From Actinoplanes cyaneus (GTDB taxonomy: Bacteria > Actinomycetota > Actinomycetes > Mycobacteriales > Micromonosporaceae), in NCBI RefSeq assembly GCF_016862095.1, contig NZ_BOMH01000078.1, forward strand, positions 1 through 46,004: 46,004 nt of DNA. Reading direction: 5' to 3'. Shown piece by piece: positions 16,558-24,969 of this stretch (position 1 is the first letter of the stretch; each line of letters opens with the position of its first letter). A model generated the notes under the pieces. It was not told where the DNA came from, searched no databases, and worked only from the letters and a program-made list of their open reading frames with translations. The position numbers and the translations under genes were made by a program.

Positions 16558-19218
16558 TCAGCGGGCGAGCAGGCGGGACCGGGCGGCCTGATAGGCGCAG
16601 CCGGCCGCGTCGAGTGTCTCCGCCGTCGCCAGCACCCGATCACGATCGGACACGAGCAGGGCGCCGGCCCGTTCGACGAGCGCGGCCGCGACCGGGTTGC
16701 CCTCGACGACCTCACGGGCGGCGGCCACCCGGGACGCCGCCTCCGCCGACTCGGCGAGCACGGCCGCCTCGGCACGCAGCGCGACGTACCAGTGCAGCCA
16801 GATCCAGGTGACCCACTTCCAGACCTCGTCCGGCTCGGGGACCGTTCGTTCCGCCGCCTGCGCCACCCGCCCCTGGTCGAGCAGCAGGATCGTATCGAAG
16901 ACCGCCCCGAAGCCGTACGTGAGCTCGGCCGTCACTCCCATCCGCTCGACCACGGCCTGCCACCGGGCCCGGGAATCCTCGTCACCACGCAGTCCGTGGA
17001 CCATCGCGACCGCGGCCGCCGCCGGGGACAGCGCCGACGCCGGCGGGCGCCCGGCCCGCTGCCACGACTCCAGGAAGCGTTCGCCGAGCCGCGACACCTC
17101 GTCGAGGTTCCCGGCCAGGGCTTCGGTGACCAGCAGCCAGCAGGTGGCCCGATGACCGACCTCGGCGAGCATGGGATGCCCGGCGAGCTCCCGGCCGGCC
17201 CGCCGGGCGGCGAGCAGGTCGCCGGCCCCGAGCGCGGTCTCCACCGCCATGCCGAGCGCGTCGAGGCGCTCGTGGAGCACGGCCGGGGTGTCCGGCAGCG
17301 GCGCCAGCAGCAGGAGCCGCCGCCGGGCGGTCGCCGCCGTCGCGAACGTGTCCCCCGCCCAGCTCTGGGCGCCGATCAGCGCGTCCAGCGCGGCCGATTC
17401 GGCGAGCGGATCACCGAGGTCGCCGGCGAGGTCGACGGCTCGCTGGGCGCGGGCGAGGGTCTCCGGCACGGTGTTGCCGGCCGGTCCTTGCGCCGCCCCG
17501 AACGCGTCCGACAGCACGCCCGCCTCGGCCAGGGCCACGGCGGCGAGCGCGGCGGGCGAGTTCCCGGCCAGCTTGCGTGCCTCGTCGACCAGGCGCAGCG
17601 TCTCCTCCCGGGCCGGGAGCCGCTCGAACTTGCCCCAGAACCGGTGGGTGCTGGTCGCCGCGAGGGCGAGGTCCCGGGCCGCGGCGGACTCGGACGGTGC
17701 CGCCGCGGCGGCTGCCCGCAGGTAGCGGTACAGGTCGTCGCCGCGGATCCGGCACCCGGCGACCGCCGCCGCCTGCCGGTACATCTCCGCGGCCACGGCC
17801 GGATCCGGGGCCAGCCCGGCCGCCTGCTCGAACCGGATCTGGGACTCGGCCGCGAGCCGGCGCGCGAACGTCAGCTCGGCCAGCCGGCGGGTGAGATCGA
17901 AGTCGGACGCCCACGCCTGCGCGGCCCGCAGGTCGTCGGCGATCGCGTCGAAGCTGACCCGCCAGTCCGGGTCGGCGTCCACGAGTTCGGTGGCTCGGGC
18001 CCGGCACCAGCGCAGGTGCGCGGCGCGTACGCCGTCGAGCTCGGCGGCGACGGTGAGCTGCTCGAGGCCGTACTGCCGGATCGTCTCCAGCAGGCGGAAC
18101 TCGGTGCCGCCGGGCGACGGCGTGACGGTCAGCAGGCTCTGCTCGGCGAGGCGGGCCAGGCCGTCAGCGGTCGCGCCGGCCACCTCGGCCGCGGCGGGCA
18201 GCGTGAACGGCGAGACGAAGACCGCGAGCCGTCGCAGTAGACCCTGATCCGCCGGGGACAGCAACGCGTGGCTCCAGTCGAGCGCGGCGCGGACCGACCG
18301 GTGCCGTTCGTCGGTGCGCGAGCCGCCCTCCAGCATCCGCAGCGGGTCGTCGAGGCCGGCCGTCAGCCCGTCCAGCCCGAGGGCGGGCCAGCGCGCGGCC
18401 GCCAGCTCGATCGCCAGGGCCATCCCGTCGAGGCGCCGGCAGAACGCCGCGATCGGGTCCCGCAGCGCGTGGTTCGGGGGCCAGCTCGCGGCGGCGGCCC
18501 GATCCAGGAACAGCGCCACGGCGTCCGAGTCGCCCCCGCCGTCGAGGGACAGCGGCGGCACCGTGAAGACCCGCTCGAACGGGACCAGCAGACGCGCGCG
18601 GCTCGTCGCCAGGACGGTCACCTCCGGACACGTGGTGAGCAGCTTCTCCAGGAACGGGGCGACGCCGTCGCGTACCTGCTCACAGTTGTCGAGGACCAGG
18701 AGCACGGTCCGGTCGGCGAGCGCGTCCACGACGGACTCGTCCATGGCCCGGCCGAGCTGCTCGCCGAGGCCCATCGTGGCGGCGACCGCGGCCGCGACCA
18801 CGCACGCCCCGGGCCCGCTGACCGGGACCAGGTCGACGAACCACACGCCGTCGGGGTAGTCCCGGCCGAGCTCTGCGGCGACGGCGAGCGCCAGCCGGGT
18901 CTTGCCGACCCCACCCGGGCCGACCGCGGTGACCTGCCGGTGCGCCTTCAGCACGGCGGTGAGTTCCGCGATCTCCGCGGCCCGGCCCACGAACGAGGTG
19001 AGCGGCACCGGGAGGACCGGCCGGACCGGTGCCGAGCCCTTGATCGAGGCGAGTGCGCGCCGGTCCGGCACGTCGAGCTTGCGCAGCAGGGCGGAGACGT
19101 GGCTCTCCACGGTACGTACCGAGATGAACAGCTTCGCGGCGATCTCGGCGTTGCTCAGGTGCTGCCCGAGCAGGGTCAGCACCTCGCCTTCCCGGGCAGA
19201 GACATCCGCGGTCGTCAT
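16558..19218 (-). CDS. LuxR-HTH / NB-ARC ATPase transcriptional regulator
   Basis: 886 residues. Unlike most LuxR-type STAND proteins the helix-turn-helix is N-terminal (residues 5-60; SAREGEVLTLLGQHLSNAEI, TVESHVSALLRKL). An NB-ARC-type ATPase follows with Walker A GPGGVGKTRLA near 100 and Walker B VLLVLDNCEQV, then a winged helix (LLETIRQYGLEQL) and a long helical TPR-like C-terminal half. It is probably an ATP-switched activator sensing an unknown ligand. The ATG at 19218 is chosen because the HTH begins right after it; the 55 residues of frame upstream are shadow sequence. Divergent from a VOC gene, with a palindrome and short repeats between them. Confidence 0.87.
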   Translation of the reverse strand: MTTADVSAREGEVLTLLGQHLSNAEIAAKLFISVRTVESHVSALLRKLDVPDRRALASIKGSAPVRPVLPVPLTSFVGRAAEIAELTAVLKAHRQVTAVGPGGVGKTRLALAVAAELGRDYPDGVWFVDLVPVSGPGACVVAAAVAATMGLGEQLGRAMDESVVDALADRTVLLVLDNCEQVRDGVAPFLEKLLTTCPEVTVLATSRARLLVPFERVFTVPPLSLDGGGDSDAVALFLDRAAAASWPPNHALRDPIAAFCRRLDGMALAIELAAARWPALGLDGLTAGLDDPLRMLEGGSRTDERHRSVRAALDWSHALLSPADQGLLRRLAVFVSPFTLPAAAEVAGATADGLARLAEQSLLTVTPSPGGTEFRLLETIRQYGLEQLTVAAELDGVRAAHLRWCRARATELVDADPDWRVSFDAIADDLRAAQAWASDFDLTRRLAELTFARRLAAESQIRFEQAAGLAPDPAVAAEMYRQAAAVAGCRIRGDDLYRYLRAAAAAAPSESAAARDLALAATSTHRFWGKFERLPAREETLRLVDEARKLAGNSPAALAAVALAEAGVLSDAFGAAQGPAGNTVPETLARAQRAVDLAGDLGDPLAESAALDALIGAQSWAGDTFATAATARRRLLLLAPLPDTPAVLHERLDALGMAVETALGAGDLLAARRAGRELAGHPMLAEVGHRATCWLLVTEALAGNLDEVSRLGERFLESWQRAGRPPASALSPAAAAVAMVHGLRGDEDSRARWQAVVERMGVTAELTYGFGAVFDTILLLDQGRVAQAAERTVPEPDEVWKWVTWIWLHWYVALRAEAAVLAESAEAASRVAAAREVVEGNPVAAALVERAGALLVSDRDRVLATAETLDAAGCAYQAARSRLLAR

Positions 19219-19225
19219 GCGGCGA

Positions 19226-19270
19226 TTATCCGTGGCCGGTATCCGTGGCCGGCTCCGTGGTGACCACGGA
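19226..19270. promoter_or_regulatory. repeat-rich divergent promoter region with palindrome
   Basis: TATCCGTGGCCGG occurs twice in tandem (19228-19240 and 19240-19252, sharing a base), followed by the palindrome TCCGTGGT-G-ACCACGGA at 19254-19270. The cluster lies 8-50 bases upstream of the LuxR-type regulator and about 60 bases upstream of the VOC gene. A protein binding site, perhaps for the regulator itself, is a reasonable guess. Confidence 0.5.
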
Positions 19271-19327
19271 TGTGCGCGGGACCCCCTCGCGGCGAAGCTG
19301 AGTGCACCGACGAGATGAGGAGTCACC

Positions 19328-19666
19328 ATGACGCAGGGAATCAAGACCGTTCTGCACTCGGTGTCCGACCTGGACGCGGCCAAGAAGTTCTACACCACGC
19401 TGCTGGGGACCGAGCCGTCGACGGACACGGCGTACTACGTGGGGTTCGAGGCAGGCGCGCAGCACATCGGGCTGCTGCCGGCCAAGGCGGAGATCGCGGC
19501 GCCCGTCACGTACTGGGAGGTCGCGGACCTCGCGGCGAAGGTGGCCGAGCTGAGCGCGGCCGGGGCGGTCGTCAAGGAGGAGCCGCACGACGTCGGCGGC
19601 GGACGGCTGGTCGCGACAGTGGCCGACGCCGACGGCACCATTCTCGGGCTCCTGCAGGACCGCTGA
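19328..19666 (+). CDS. VOC-family (glyoxalase-like) protein
   Basis: A 112-residue protein: MTQGIKTVLHSVSDLDAAKK opens the first VOC module and VTYWEVADLAAKVAELSAAG begins the second. It resembles small glyoxalase-like proteins that are often controlled by an adjacent regulator. Metal ligands are not obvious beyond His10, and the usual C-terminal Glu is absent (GTILGLLQDR), so it may bind rather than convert a ligand. AGGAG ribosome binding site at 19317-19321. Divergent from the LuxR-type STAND regulator, a candidate target of it. Confidence 0.8.
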   Translation: MTQGIKTVLHSVSDLDAAKKFYTTLLGTEPSTDTAYYVGFEAGAQHIGLLPAKAEIAAPVTYWEVADLAAKVAELSAAGAVVKEEPHDVGGGRLVATVADADGTILGLLQDR

Positions 19667-19723
19667 CGGTTACGCGGCCCCTGCCTTCCGGCGGGGGCCG
19701 CTGCCCCGGCTAGCGTGACGAGC

Positions 19724-20566
19724 ATGATCCTTCCGGCCGACAGTCACGTGCACAGCGAATGGTCCTGGGACACCCTGGCCGGCTCGATGGAGGGCTCCTG
19801 CGAGCGCGCCGTCGAGCTGGGCCTGCCGGTGATCGCGTTCACCGAGCACGTCGACCACACCCGCTGGGCCGCGCCGACCGAGGGCCCGTACGTGAGCGCG
19901 GAGCTGACCGCCGCGGCCGGCCCGGACGGCCTGATCACCCCGCCCGCCTTCGACGTCGAGGGCTACCTGGCGACGGTCGAGCGCTGCCGTGACCGCTTCC
20001 CCGGCCTGCGCATCGTCACGGGTCTGGAGGTCGGCGAGCCGCACTGGTACCGCGAGCAGGTCGCGTCGATCCTCGCGGCCGGCACGTTCGAGCGGGTCCT
20101 CGGGTCGCTGCACTGCCTGCCGGACGGTGACGCGCACGCCGAGCCGTGGGCGCTGTTCCCGCACCGGGACCCGGCCGCCCTGGTCCGTGAATACCTCGCC
20201 GAGATCCCCCGGATGGTCGCCGGCGACGATCCGTTCACGATCCTCGCGCACATCGACTATCCGCTGCGGTCCTGGCCCGCCGACCGGTCCGGGCCGTTCG
20301 ACCCGAGCCTGTTCGAGGACGAGTTCCGGTACGCGTTGCGGGCCACCGCCGAGTCCGGCCGCGCCCTGGAGATCAACACCCGGATCCCGCTCGACGCCAC
20401 GATTCTGCGCTGGTGGCACGAGGAGGGCGGCGACGCGGTCAGCTTCGGCAGCGACGCGCACCGTCCGGAACTCGTCGCGCACGGCTTCCGGGAGGCGGCC
20501 GCGATGGCGGAAGCGCACGGATTCCGGGCGGGCCCGACGCCGTACGCGCTCTGGGGTCGCCGGTAA
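19724..20566 (+). CDS. PHP-domain phosphatase, histidinol-phosphatase type
   Basis: A 280-residue PHP-fold phosphoesterase. DSHVHSEWSWDT at the start supplies the DxHxH metal site, AFTEHVDHTRW the next ligands, then GLEVGEP, GSLHCLPDGDAHAE and near the end SFGSDAHRPELVAHGF (Asp/His). The layout matches HisJ/HisK-type histidinol phosphatases (last-but-one step of histidine synthesis), but no his genes are near, so another phosphomonoester is possible. The ATG at 19724 follows a TAGCGT hexamer only about 15 bases upstream, so the mRNA may have little or no leader; a GTG at 19715 is the alternative. Confidence 0.82.
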   Translation: MILPADSHVHSEWSWDTLAGSMEGSCERAVELGLPVIAFTEHVDHTRWAAPTEGPYVSAELTAAAGPDGLITPPAFDVEGYLATVERCRDRFPGLRIVTGLEVGEPHWYREQVASILAAGTFERVLGSLHCLPDGDAHAEPWALFPHRDPAALVREYLAEIPRMVAGDDPFTILAHIDYPLRSWPADRSGPFDPSLFEDEFRYALRATAESGRALEINTRIPLDATILRWWHEEGGDAVSFGSDAHRPELVAHGFREAAAMAEAHGFRAGPTPYALWGRR

Positions 20567-20606
20567 ATCGGTGTTCATGGGCGGAATCGGACGGTAGAAA
20601 CTCCGG

Positions 20607-21833
20607 GTGGCCCCTCGACCGAAGCTGTTCGTGCTCGCCCTGGCCCTCGCGGTCGACATGCTCGGCAGCGGTCTGCTGCTTCCGGTCTCGCTGCTGTACT
20701 TCACCGAGGTCACCGGCTTGCGACTGAGCACGGTCGGGCCGTTGCTGAGCCTCGCGGCGCTCGCCTCCCTGCCGGTGCCGGTGATCGTCGGGCACTTCGC
20801 CGACCGGACCCGCCCGCTCTCCCGGGTGCTGGCCGCGCAGGTGCTGCAGGGGGCGGCCTACGCGGCGTACGCGCTGGTCAGTGGCCCGGTCACGCTGCTG
20901 GTCGTGGCGATTGTGGCGGCGGTCGGGCAGCGGCTGTTCTGGTCGTCGTTCTTCTCCGTGGTCGCCGGTCTGGCCGAGCCCGGGGAGGACGGTCGCGTCG
21001 CCGATCGCCGGTTCGCGCTGGCCGGCATGATCCAGATGGGCGCGACGGGGGCCGGGACGCTGCTCGGCGGGCTGGCGGTGACGTATGGGTGGTATCAGCC
21101 GGTGGTCTACCTCAACGCCGTCAGCTTCCTGCTCTCGGCCGTCCTGCTGCTGTTCGTGCCGCGCGGCGCGCTGCCGTCGACCACCGCGGAAGAGCGTGGT
21201 AGTTATCGGACACTGCTGCGCGATCGTCAGTATCTGCTGCTCATCGCGGTCAACACGATCTTCGCGTTGTGCAGCATCTTCGTCGCGGTGGCGGTGCCCG
21301 TCTACCTGATCGACGGACTGTCCGCGCCGGCGTGGCTGGTCGGGCCGCTGCTCGCGATCAACACCGTGCTCCTCGCGTCCGGCCAGCGGCTCGCGGTGCG
21401 GGTGGTGCGGCCGCTGTCCCGTACCGGATCGCTGGTGCTCGCCGGTGGGCTCTGGGTGGGGTGGGCGCTCGTCTACGCCGCCGCGGTGCGGGTGCCGGCC
21501 TGGGCCCTCGTGCCGTACCTGCTGGCCGGGATGGTGCTCTACGCCGCGGCCGACCTGATCCACGCACCGATCTCGAACGCGTTGTCGTCGGCCGCGGCGC
21601 CGGTCGCGCAGCGCGGCAGATACCTGGCGATCTACCAGTACACCTTCGCGTTCGCCAACATCCTGGCGCCGTCGTTCTTCACGATACTCTTCGGGTACGG
21701 GCCCTCGCTCCCGTGGCTGGCCCTGGCGCTCGTGGCCGCGGCGGCGTCGGCCGTGACGTGGACCCTGCGCGCTCCGCTCGCGGCCCGCGAAGCCCTCAGT
21801 GACGGTGCCGCCAGTGATCAGTCCCGGACGTGA
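20607..21833 (+). CDS. MFS transporter
   Basis: A 408-residue integral membrane protein with about 12 hydrophobic helices. The loop between helices 2 and 3 reads GHFADRTRPLSR, the major-facilitator G-x-x-x-D-R-x-G-R-type signature, and a cytoplasmic loop near residue 195 (TAEERGSYRTLLRDR) divides the two halves. It is probably a proton-coupled exporter of a small molecule or drug; the substrate is not predictable. GTG start at 20607 with a weak ribosome binding site, 40 bases after the PHP gene. The next gene, an ArsR-type regulator, is convergent. Confidence 0.85.
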   Translation: MAPRPKLFVLALALAVDMLGSGLLLPVSLLYFTEVTGLRLSTVGPLLSLAALASLPVPVIVGHFADRTRPLSRVLAAQVLQGAAYAAYALVSGPVTLLVVAIVAAVGQRLFWSSFFSVVAGLAEPGEDGRVADRRFALAGMIQMGATGAGTLLGGLAVTYGWYQPVVYLNAVSFLLSAVLLLFVPRGALPSTTAEERGSYRTLLRDRQYLLLIAVNTIFALCSIFVAVAVPVYLIDGLSAPAWLVGPLLAINTVLLASGQRLAVRVVRPLSRTGSLVLAGGLWVGWALVYAAAVRVPAWALVPYLLAGMVLYAAADLIHAPISNALSSAAAPVAQRGRYLAIYQYTFAFANILAPSFFTILFGYGPSLPWLALALVAAAASAVTWTLRAPLAAREALSDGAASDQSRT

Positions 21834-21849
21834 AACCTCGGGCGGCCCG

Positions 21850-22791
21850 TCAGCCGGTGAGCTCGTCGCCGAGGCCGGTGCGCTGGTAGAGCAGCCGCCG
21901 CCCGGCCCGCGTCCCGGTGATCAGCCCCGCGTCCCGCAGCGTCGTCAGATGATGGGAAGCCGTCGCCGGTGCCAGCCCGAGCCGGTCGGCCACCTCCCCC
22001 GTGCTGGCCGGAGCCGCCAGCAGCGTGAGGACCGCCGCCCGGGTCGGCCCGAGCAGCGCCGTCAGCGCGGCGCCCGGCGACGGCGGCCGCGACCACAGGT
22101 TGCCGTAGCCGCGAGGGGCGTACCAGAGCGAACGCCCGGTGGTCATCGCGTACACCTCAGGCCCGGCGAAGCCGGTGGGGAGCAGGGTCATCCCCGGACC
22201 ACCGGACCACTGCCCGGACTTGTGCGGATATCTGATGAGTAGCGCCGAGCCATCCCAGCCGAGCCGCGGATGCAGTCCTTCGATCATGGCCCGTGGGCTC
22301 TCCGCTGCCGCCACCCGCATACGACCGGCGATCTCCGCGTCCGCGAAGCCCCGCAGCCGCTGCCACAACGGCGCGATCGCCGCCTCGTGATAGGCCCTCA
22401 GCTCGGCGATCAGCACGCCGAGCGCCGCCGCGGGGTCCCGCTCGAACGCCAGGATCTCGGGCGGTGGCGCATGCCCGGTCCACCCGTCGAGCACCTCGGC
22501 GGCGACCCGGTCCGCCGGTGTCGACGAGACCGTCGCGAGCTCGTCGGCCAGCCGGGGCCGGGCCGTCGGCGGCACCGGGGTCAGGAAGTCCGGCGCATAC
22601 CCCCGCGGCCCGGCGGCCACCGCCCGCAGGGTCGGCCCGGCCGCCGCCGAAGCCCGCGCCACCCACCCCGGCGCAACCCATGCCGCCCCCGCCCCGCGCA
22701 GTGCGAACATGCTCGCCACCAGCTCCGCCATCGGCGAGTGCGCGAACCGTGACCCGGCCAGATCCGCGGCCCCGAACTCCCATGCGATCAC
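21850..22791 (-). CDS. DUF5937/ArsR-type winged-helix regulator
   Basis: A 313-residue protein with an N-terminal DUF5937-like domain (IAWEFGAADLAGSRFAHSPM; GMTLLPTGFAGPEVY) and a C-terminal ArsR-type winged helix (LLGPTRAAVLTLLAAPASTG, LAPATASHHLTTLRDAGLI). Proteins of this build are common in actinomycetes as one-component regulators. The GTG at 22791 starts the DUF5937 domain; the frame is open far upstream, but only as a shadow of the aldo/keto reductase. Divergent from that reductase with a gap of 63 bases, so it probably controls it. Confidence 0.82.
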   Translation of the reverse strand: MIAWEFGAADLAGSRFAHSPMAELVASMFALRGAGAAWVAPGWVARASAAAGPTLRAVAAGPRGYAPDFLTPVPPTARPRLADELATVSSTPADRVAAEVLDGWTGHAPPPEILAFERDPAAALGVLIAELRAYHEAAIAPLWQRLRGFADAEIAGRMRVAAAESPRAMIEGLHPRLGWDGSALLIRYPHKSGQWSGGPGMTLLPTGFAGPEVYAMTTGRSLWYAPRGYGNLWSRPPSPGAALTALLGPTRAAVLTLLAAPASTGEVADRLGLAPATASHHLTTLRDAGLITGTRAGRRLLYQRTGLGDELTG

Positions 22792-22854
22792 GCCACCATT
22801 CGAGCACGGTCGAACGGCTGCGGGCCAGGGACCACCCGCGCCTACCGTCGCGCC

Positions 22855-23835
22855 ATGGAATACACCCGTCTCGGCCGTACCGGCCTGACCGTGAGCCGTC
22901 TCTGCCTGGGCACGATGAACTTCGGCTGGCAGATCGACGAGCCGGCCGCGCACGCCGTCCTCGACCACGCCCGCGACCGGGGCATCAACTTCGTCGACAC
23001 GGCCAACATGTACGGCCGTGAGGACGGCGACGGTCTCAGCGAGCGCATGATCGGCACGTGGCTGGCGAAATCCGGTGATCGGAACCGGACGGTGCTGGCG
23101 ACCAAGGTCTACGCCCCGATGTCCGCCGACCCGAACGATCGTGGCCTCTCCGCCCGCAACCTCATCGCCTCGTGCGAAGCGTCGCTGCGACGGCTGCGCA
23201 CGGACTGGATCGACCTCTTCCAGCTGCACCACGTGGACCGCGCCACCTCCTGGGAGGAGATCTGGCAGGCCCTGGAGACCCTCACGATCCAGGGCAAGAT
23301 CAGGTACGCCGGTTCGTCGAACTTCGCGGGCTGGCACCTGGCCCGCGCCCAGGGCGCCGCCGACCGCCGCCACTACCTGGGCCTGGTGTCCGAGCAGCCC
23401 AAGTACAACCTGCTCACCCGCCACGCCGAGCTCGAGGTCCTGCCCGCCGCGGCCGAGCTGGGGCTGGGGGTCCTGCCGTACTCGCCGCTGCACTTCGGGG
23501 CCCTCTCCGGCGCCCTCCGCAAACAACGCGAGTCGACGCCCGGACGGACCGTCCTGCACGCCCCCGACCGCGTCGAGCCGCACCGGGCGGCACTGGAACG
23601 CTACGAGAAACTCTGCGCCGACCTGGGCGAACAGCCCACCACGGTGGCGATCGGCTGGCTCCTGTCCCGTCCCGGAGTCACCGCCCCGGTGCTCGGGCCG
23701 CGCACCCCGGAGCAGCTCGACCTGCCCCTGAAAGCGCTCACCAGCCCCCTCACCGCCGAGGTCCTCGCGACCCTGGACGAGATCTTCCCGCCGATCGGCA
23801 ACGGCGGCCCCGCCCCGGAGGCCTGGGCCTGGTAG
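22855..23835 (+). CDS. aldo/keto reductase
   Basis: A 326-residue TIM-barrel NADPH-dependent oxidoreductase. The AKR tetrad is present: Asp48 (FVDTAN), Tyr53 (MYG), Lys84 (LATKV) and His125 (LFQLHHVDRA). The C-terminal cofactor region APVLGPRTPEQLD is typical. It reduces aldehydes, ketones or sugars to alcohols. Starts MEYTRLGRTGLTVSRLCLGT, the usual AKR N-terminus. Divergent from the DUF5937/ArsR regulator. Confidence 0.9.
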   Translation: MEYTRLGRTGLTVSRLCLGTMNFGWQIDEPAAHAVLDHARDRGINFVDTANMYGREDGDGLSERMIGTWLAKSGDRNRTVLATKVYAPMSADPNDRGLSARNLIASCEASLRRLRTDWIDLFQLHHVDRATSWEEIWQALETLTIQGKIRYAGSSNFAGWHLARAQGAADRRHYLGLVSEQPKYNLLTRHAELEVLPAAAELGLGVLPYSPLHFGALSGALRKQRESTPGRTVLHAPDRVEPHRAALERYEKLCADLGEQPTTVAIGWLLSRPGVTAPVLGPRTPEQLDLPLKALTSPLTAEVLATLDEIFPPIGNGGPAPEAWAW

Positions 23836-23902
23836 CAGCTCGCTCCGGGCTTCCACCGATGGCGTCCCGAGCGGGGAACCCGGCCGTTCCTATACTCGGC
23901 TC

Positions 23903-24634
23903 ATGACCGGGCGATTCCTGCGCGACATCGCGGTCTCCCCCGGTTTCGACCCGGCGATCTACCCGTTCCACCTGCCGGTGGTCAAAGGCCTGATCGCGGC
24001 CGGCCGACTCGACCTCGGCCCGGGGGTCACCTTCCTGGCCGGGGACAACGGCTCCGGGAAGTCCACGCTGATCGAGGCGATCGCCGTCGCGGCCGGTTTC
24101 AACGCCGAGGGCGGCAGCCGGAACTTCCAGTTCGCCACCAAGGCCACCGAGTCGTCGCTCGGCGATCATCTGACCGTCGGGCGGGTCGCCGGGCGGCGGG
24201 AACGGTCGAACTTCTTCTTCCGCGCGGAATCCTTCTACAACGTGGTCACCGAGATCGACAACCTCGGGGTCGGTGCCGGTTACGGCGGGCGCAGCCTGCA
24301 CGAACGCTCACACGGCGAGTCGTTCCTCGACCTGATCGACAAACGGTTCCACCCGCACGGGCTCTATCTGCTGGACGAGCCCGAAGCCGCCCTGTCCCCC
24401 CGCGGACTGCTGATCGCCCTGGCCCGGCTGCACGACCTGGCGCGGGCCGGGTCACAGATGCTGATCGCCACGCATTCGCCGATCCTGCTCGCGCTGCCCG
24501 GGGCGGCGATTCTGCAGATCGCCGACGACGGGCGGCTGCGGCGGGTCGCCTACGACGAGGCCGAAGCGGTGCAGGTGACCCGCAACTTCCTGAACGCGCC
24601 GGAGCGCACGCTGCGCCACCTGCTCGCCGATTAG
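23903..24634 (+). CDS. AAA family ATPase (RecF/SMC-like, ABC-type fold)
   Basis: A 243-residue soluble ATPase. Walker A GDNGSGKSTLIEA (about 48-60), a signature-like SHGESFLDL, Walker B LYLLDEPEAALSP and the switch His in IATHSPILLAL are all in order, so the full ABC-type site is present. The protein lacks the long coiled coil of RecF/SMC and has no membrane partner nearby, so it belongs to the small stand-alone AAA_21-like group whose role is not settled. An upstream TATACT (about 23891) may be its -10. It is followed by a cluster of palindromic elements. Confidence 0.82.
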   Translation: MTGRFLRDIAVSPGFDPAIYPFHLPVVKGLIAAGRLDLGPGVTFLAGDNGSGKSTLIEAIAVAAGFNAEGGSRNFQFATKATESSLGDHLTVGRVAGRRERSNFFFRAESFYNVVTEIDNLGVGAGYGGRSLHERSHGESFLDLIDKRFHPHGLYLLDEPEAALSPRGLLIALARLHDLARAGSQMLIATHSPILLALPGAAILQIADDGRLRRVAYDEAEAVQVTRNFLNAPERTLRHLLAD

Positions 24635-24663
24635 CCCGCCGTCCCACCAGCGGCAACGCACGG

Positions 24664-24684
24664 ATAACCACCGTCAGAACCAGC
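24664..24684. repeat. right half of a palindromic element
   Basis: ATAACCACCGTCAGAACCAGC is nearly the right arm of the element at 24756-24806 (AACCACCGTGAGAACCAGC) with an ATA extension, as in element A's GGATAAC. No left arm is present. Confidence 0.5.
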
Positions 24685-24702
24685 GGGCACGGATGCGCTT
24701 CC

Positions 24703-24744
24703 GGCTGGCACTCACCGTGGCCGACACCACGGTGGCGGCCGGCC
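24703..24744. repeat. palindromic element (REP-like)
   Basis: Left arm GGCTGGCACTCACCGTGG (24703-24720), six-base loop, right arm CCACGGTGGCGGCCGGCC (24727-24744). The CACCGTGG/CCACGGTG inner part is the same as in the 3021-3073 element. Confidence 0.65.
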
Positions 24745-24755
24745 CGCGGCCCGCA

Positions 24756-24806
24756 GCTGGCGCTCACTGTGGTGATGCGACAGCGACAACCACCGTGAGA
24801 ACCAGC
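24756..24806. repeat. palindromic element (REP-like)
   Basis: Left arm GCTGGCGCTCACTGTGGT (24756-24773) pairs at 15 of 18 positions with ACCACCGTGAGAACCAGC (24789-24806). With the two neighbours it fills most of the 335-base gap between the ATPase and SUKH-like genes. The remaining 24810-24969 shows no gene I can support. Confidence 0.65.
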
Positions 24807-24969
24807 CGGGACCCGGCGCCGACACGACGTCCTCAACTGCCGCTGTCCGTGCCCGGCCCGGCCGCCGCCACGACTGGTGGTCGACTGCCTGGGCCTGATG
24901 TCTTGTCGTGCCGTGGTGAGCGGGCGTCCGGGGCCGCGAAAGCGCCCGGCCCCTGGCTATCGTCGGGGC

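Noticed and set aside
16096..18240. 714-residue Gly/Arg-rich frame, superficially collagen-like
   Set aside because: It runs through the palindrome array and then antisense to the LuxR-type regulator; the Gly/Arg pattern follows from GC-rich codon phase, not from Gly-x-y triplets.
23903..24634. Possible ABC transporter ATPase subunit
   Set aside because: No permease or binding-protein gene is adjacent and the motif spacing is that of stand-alone RecF/SMC-like ATPases.
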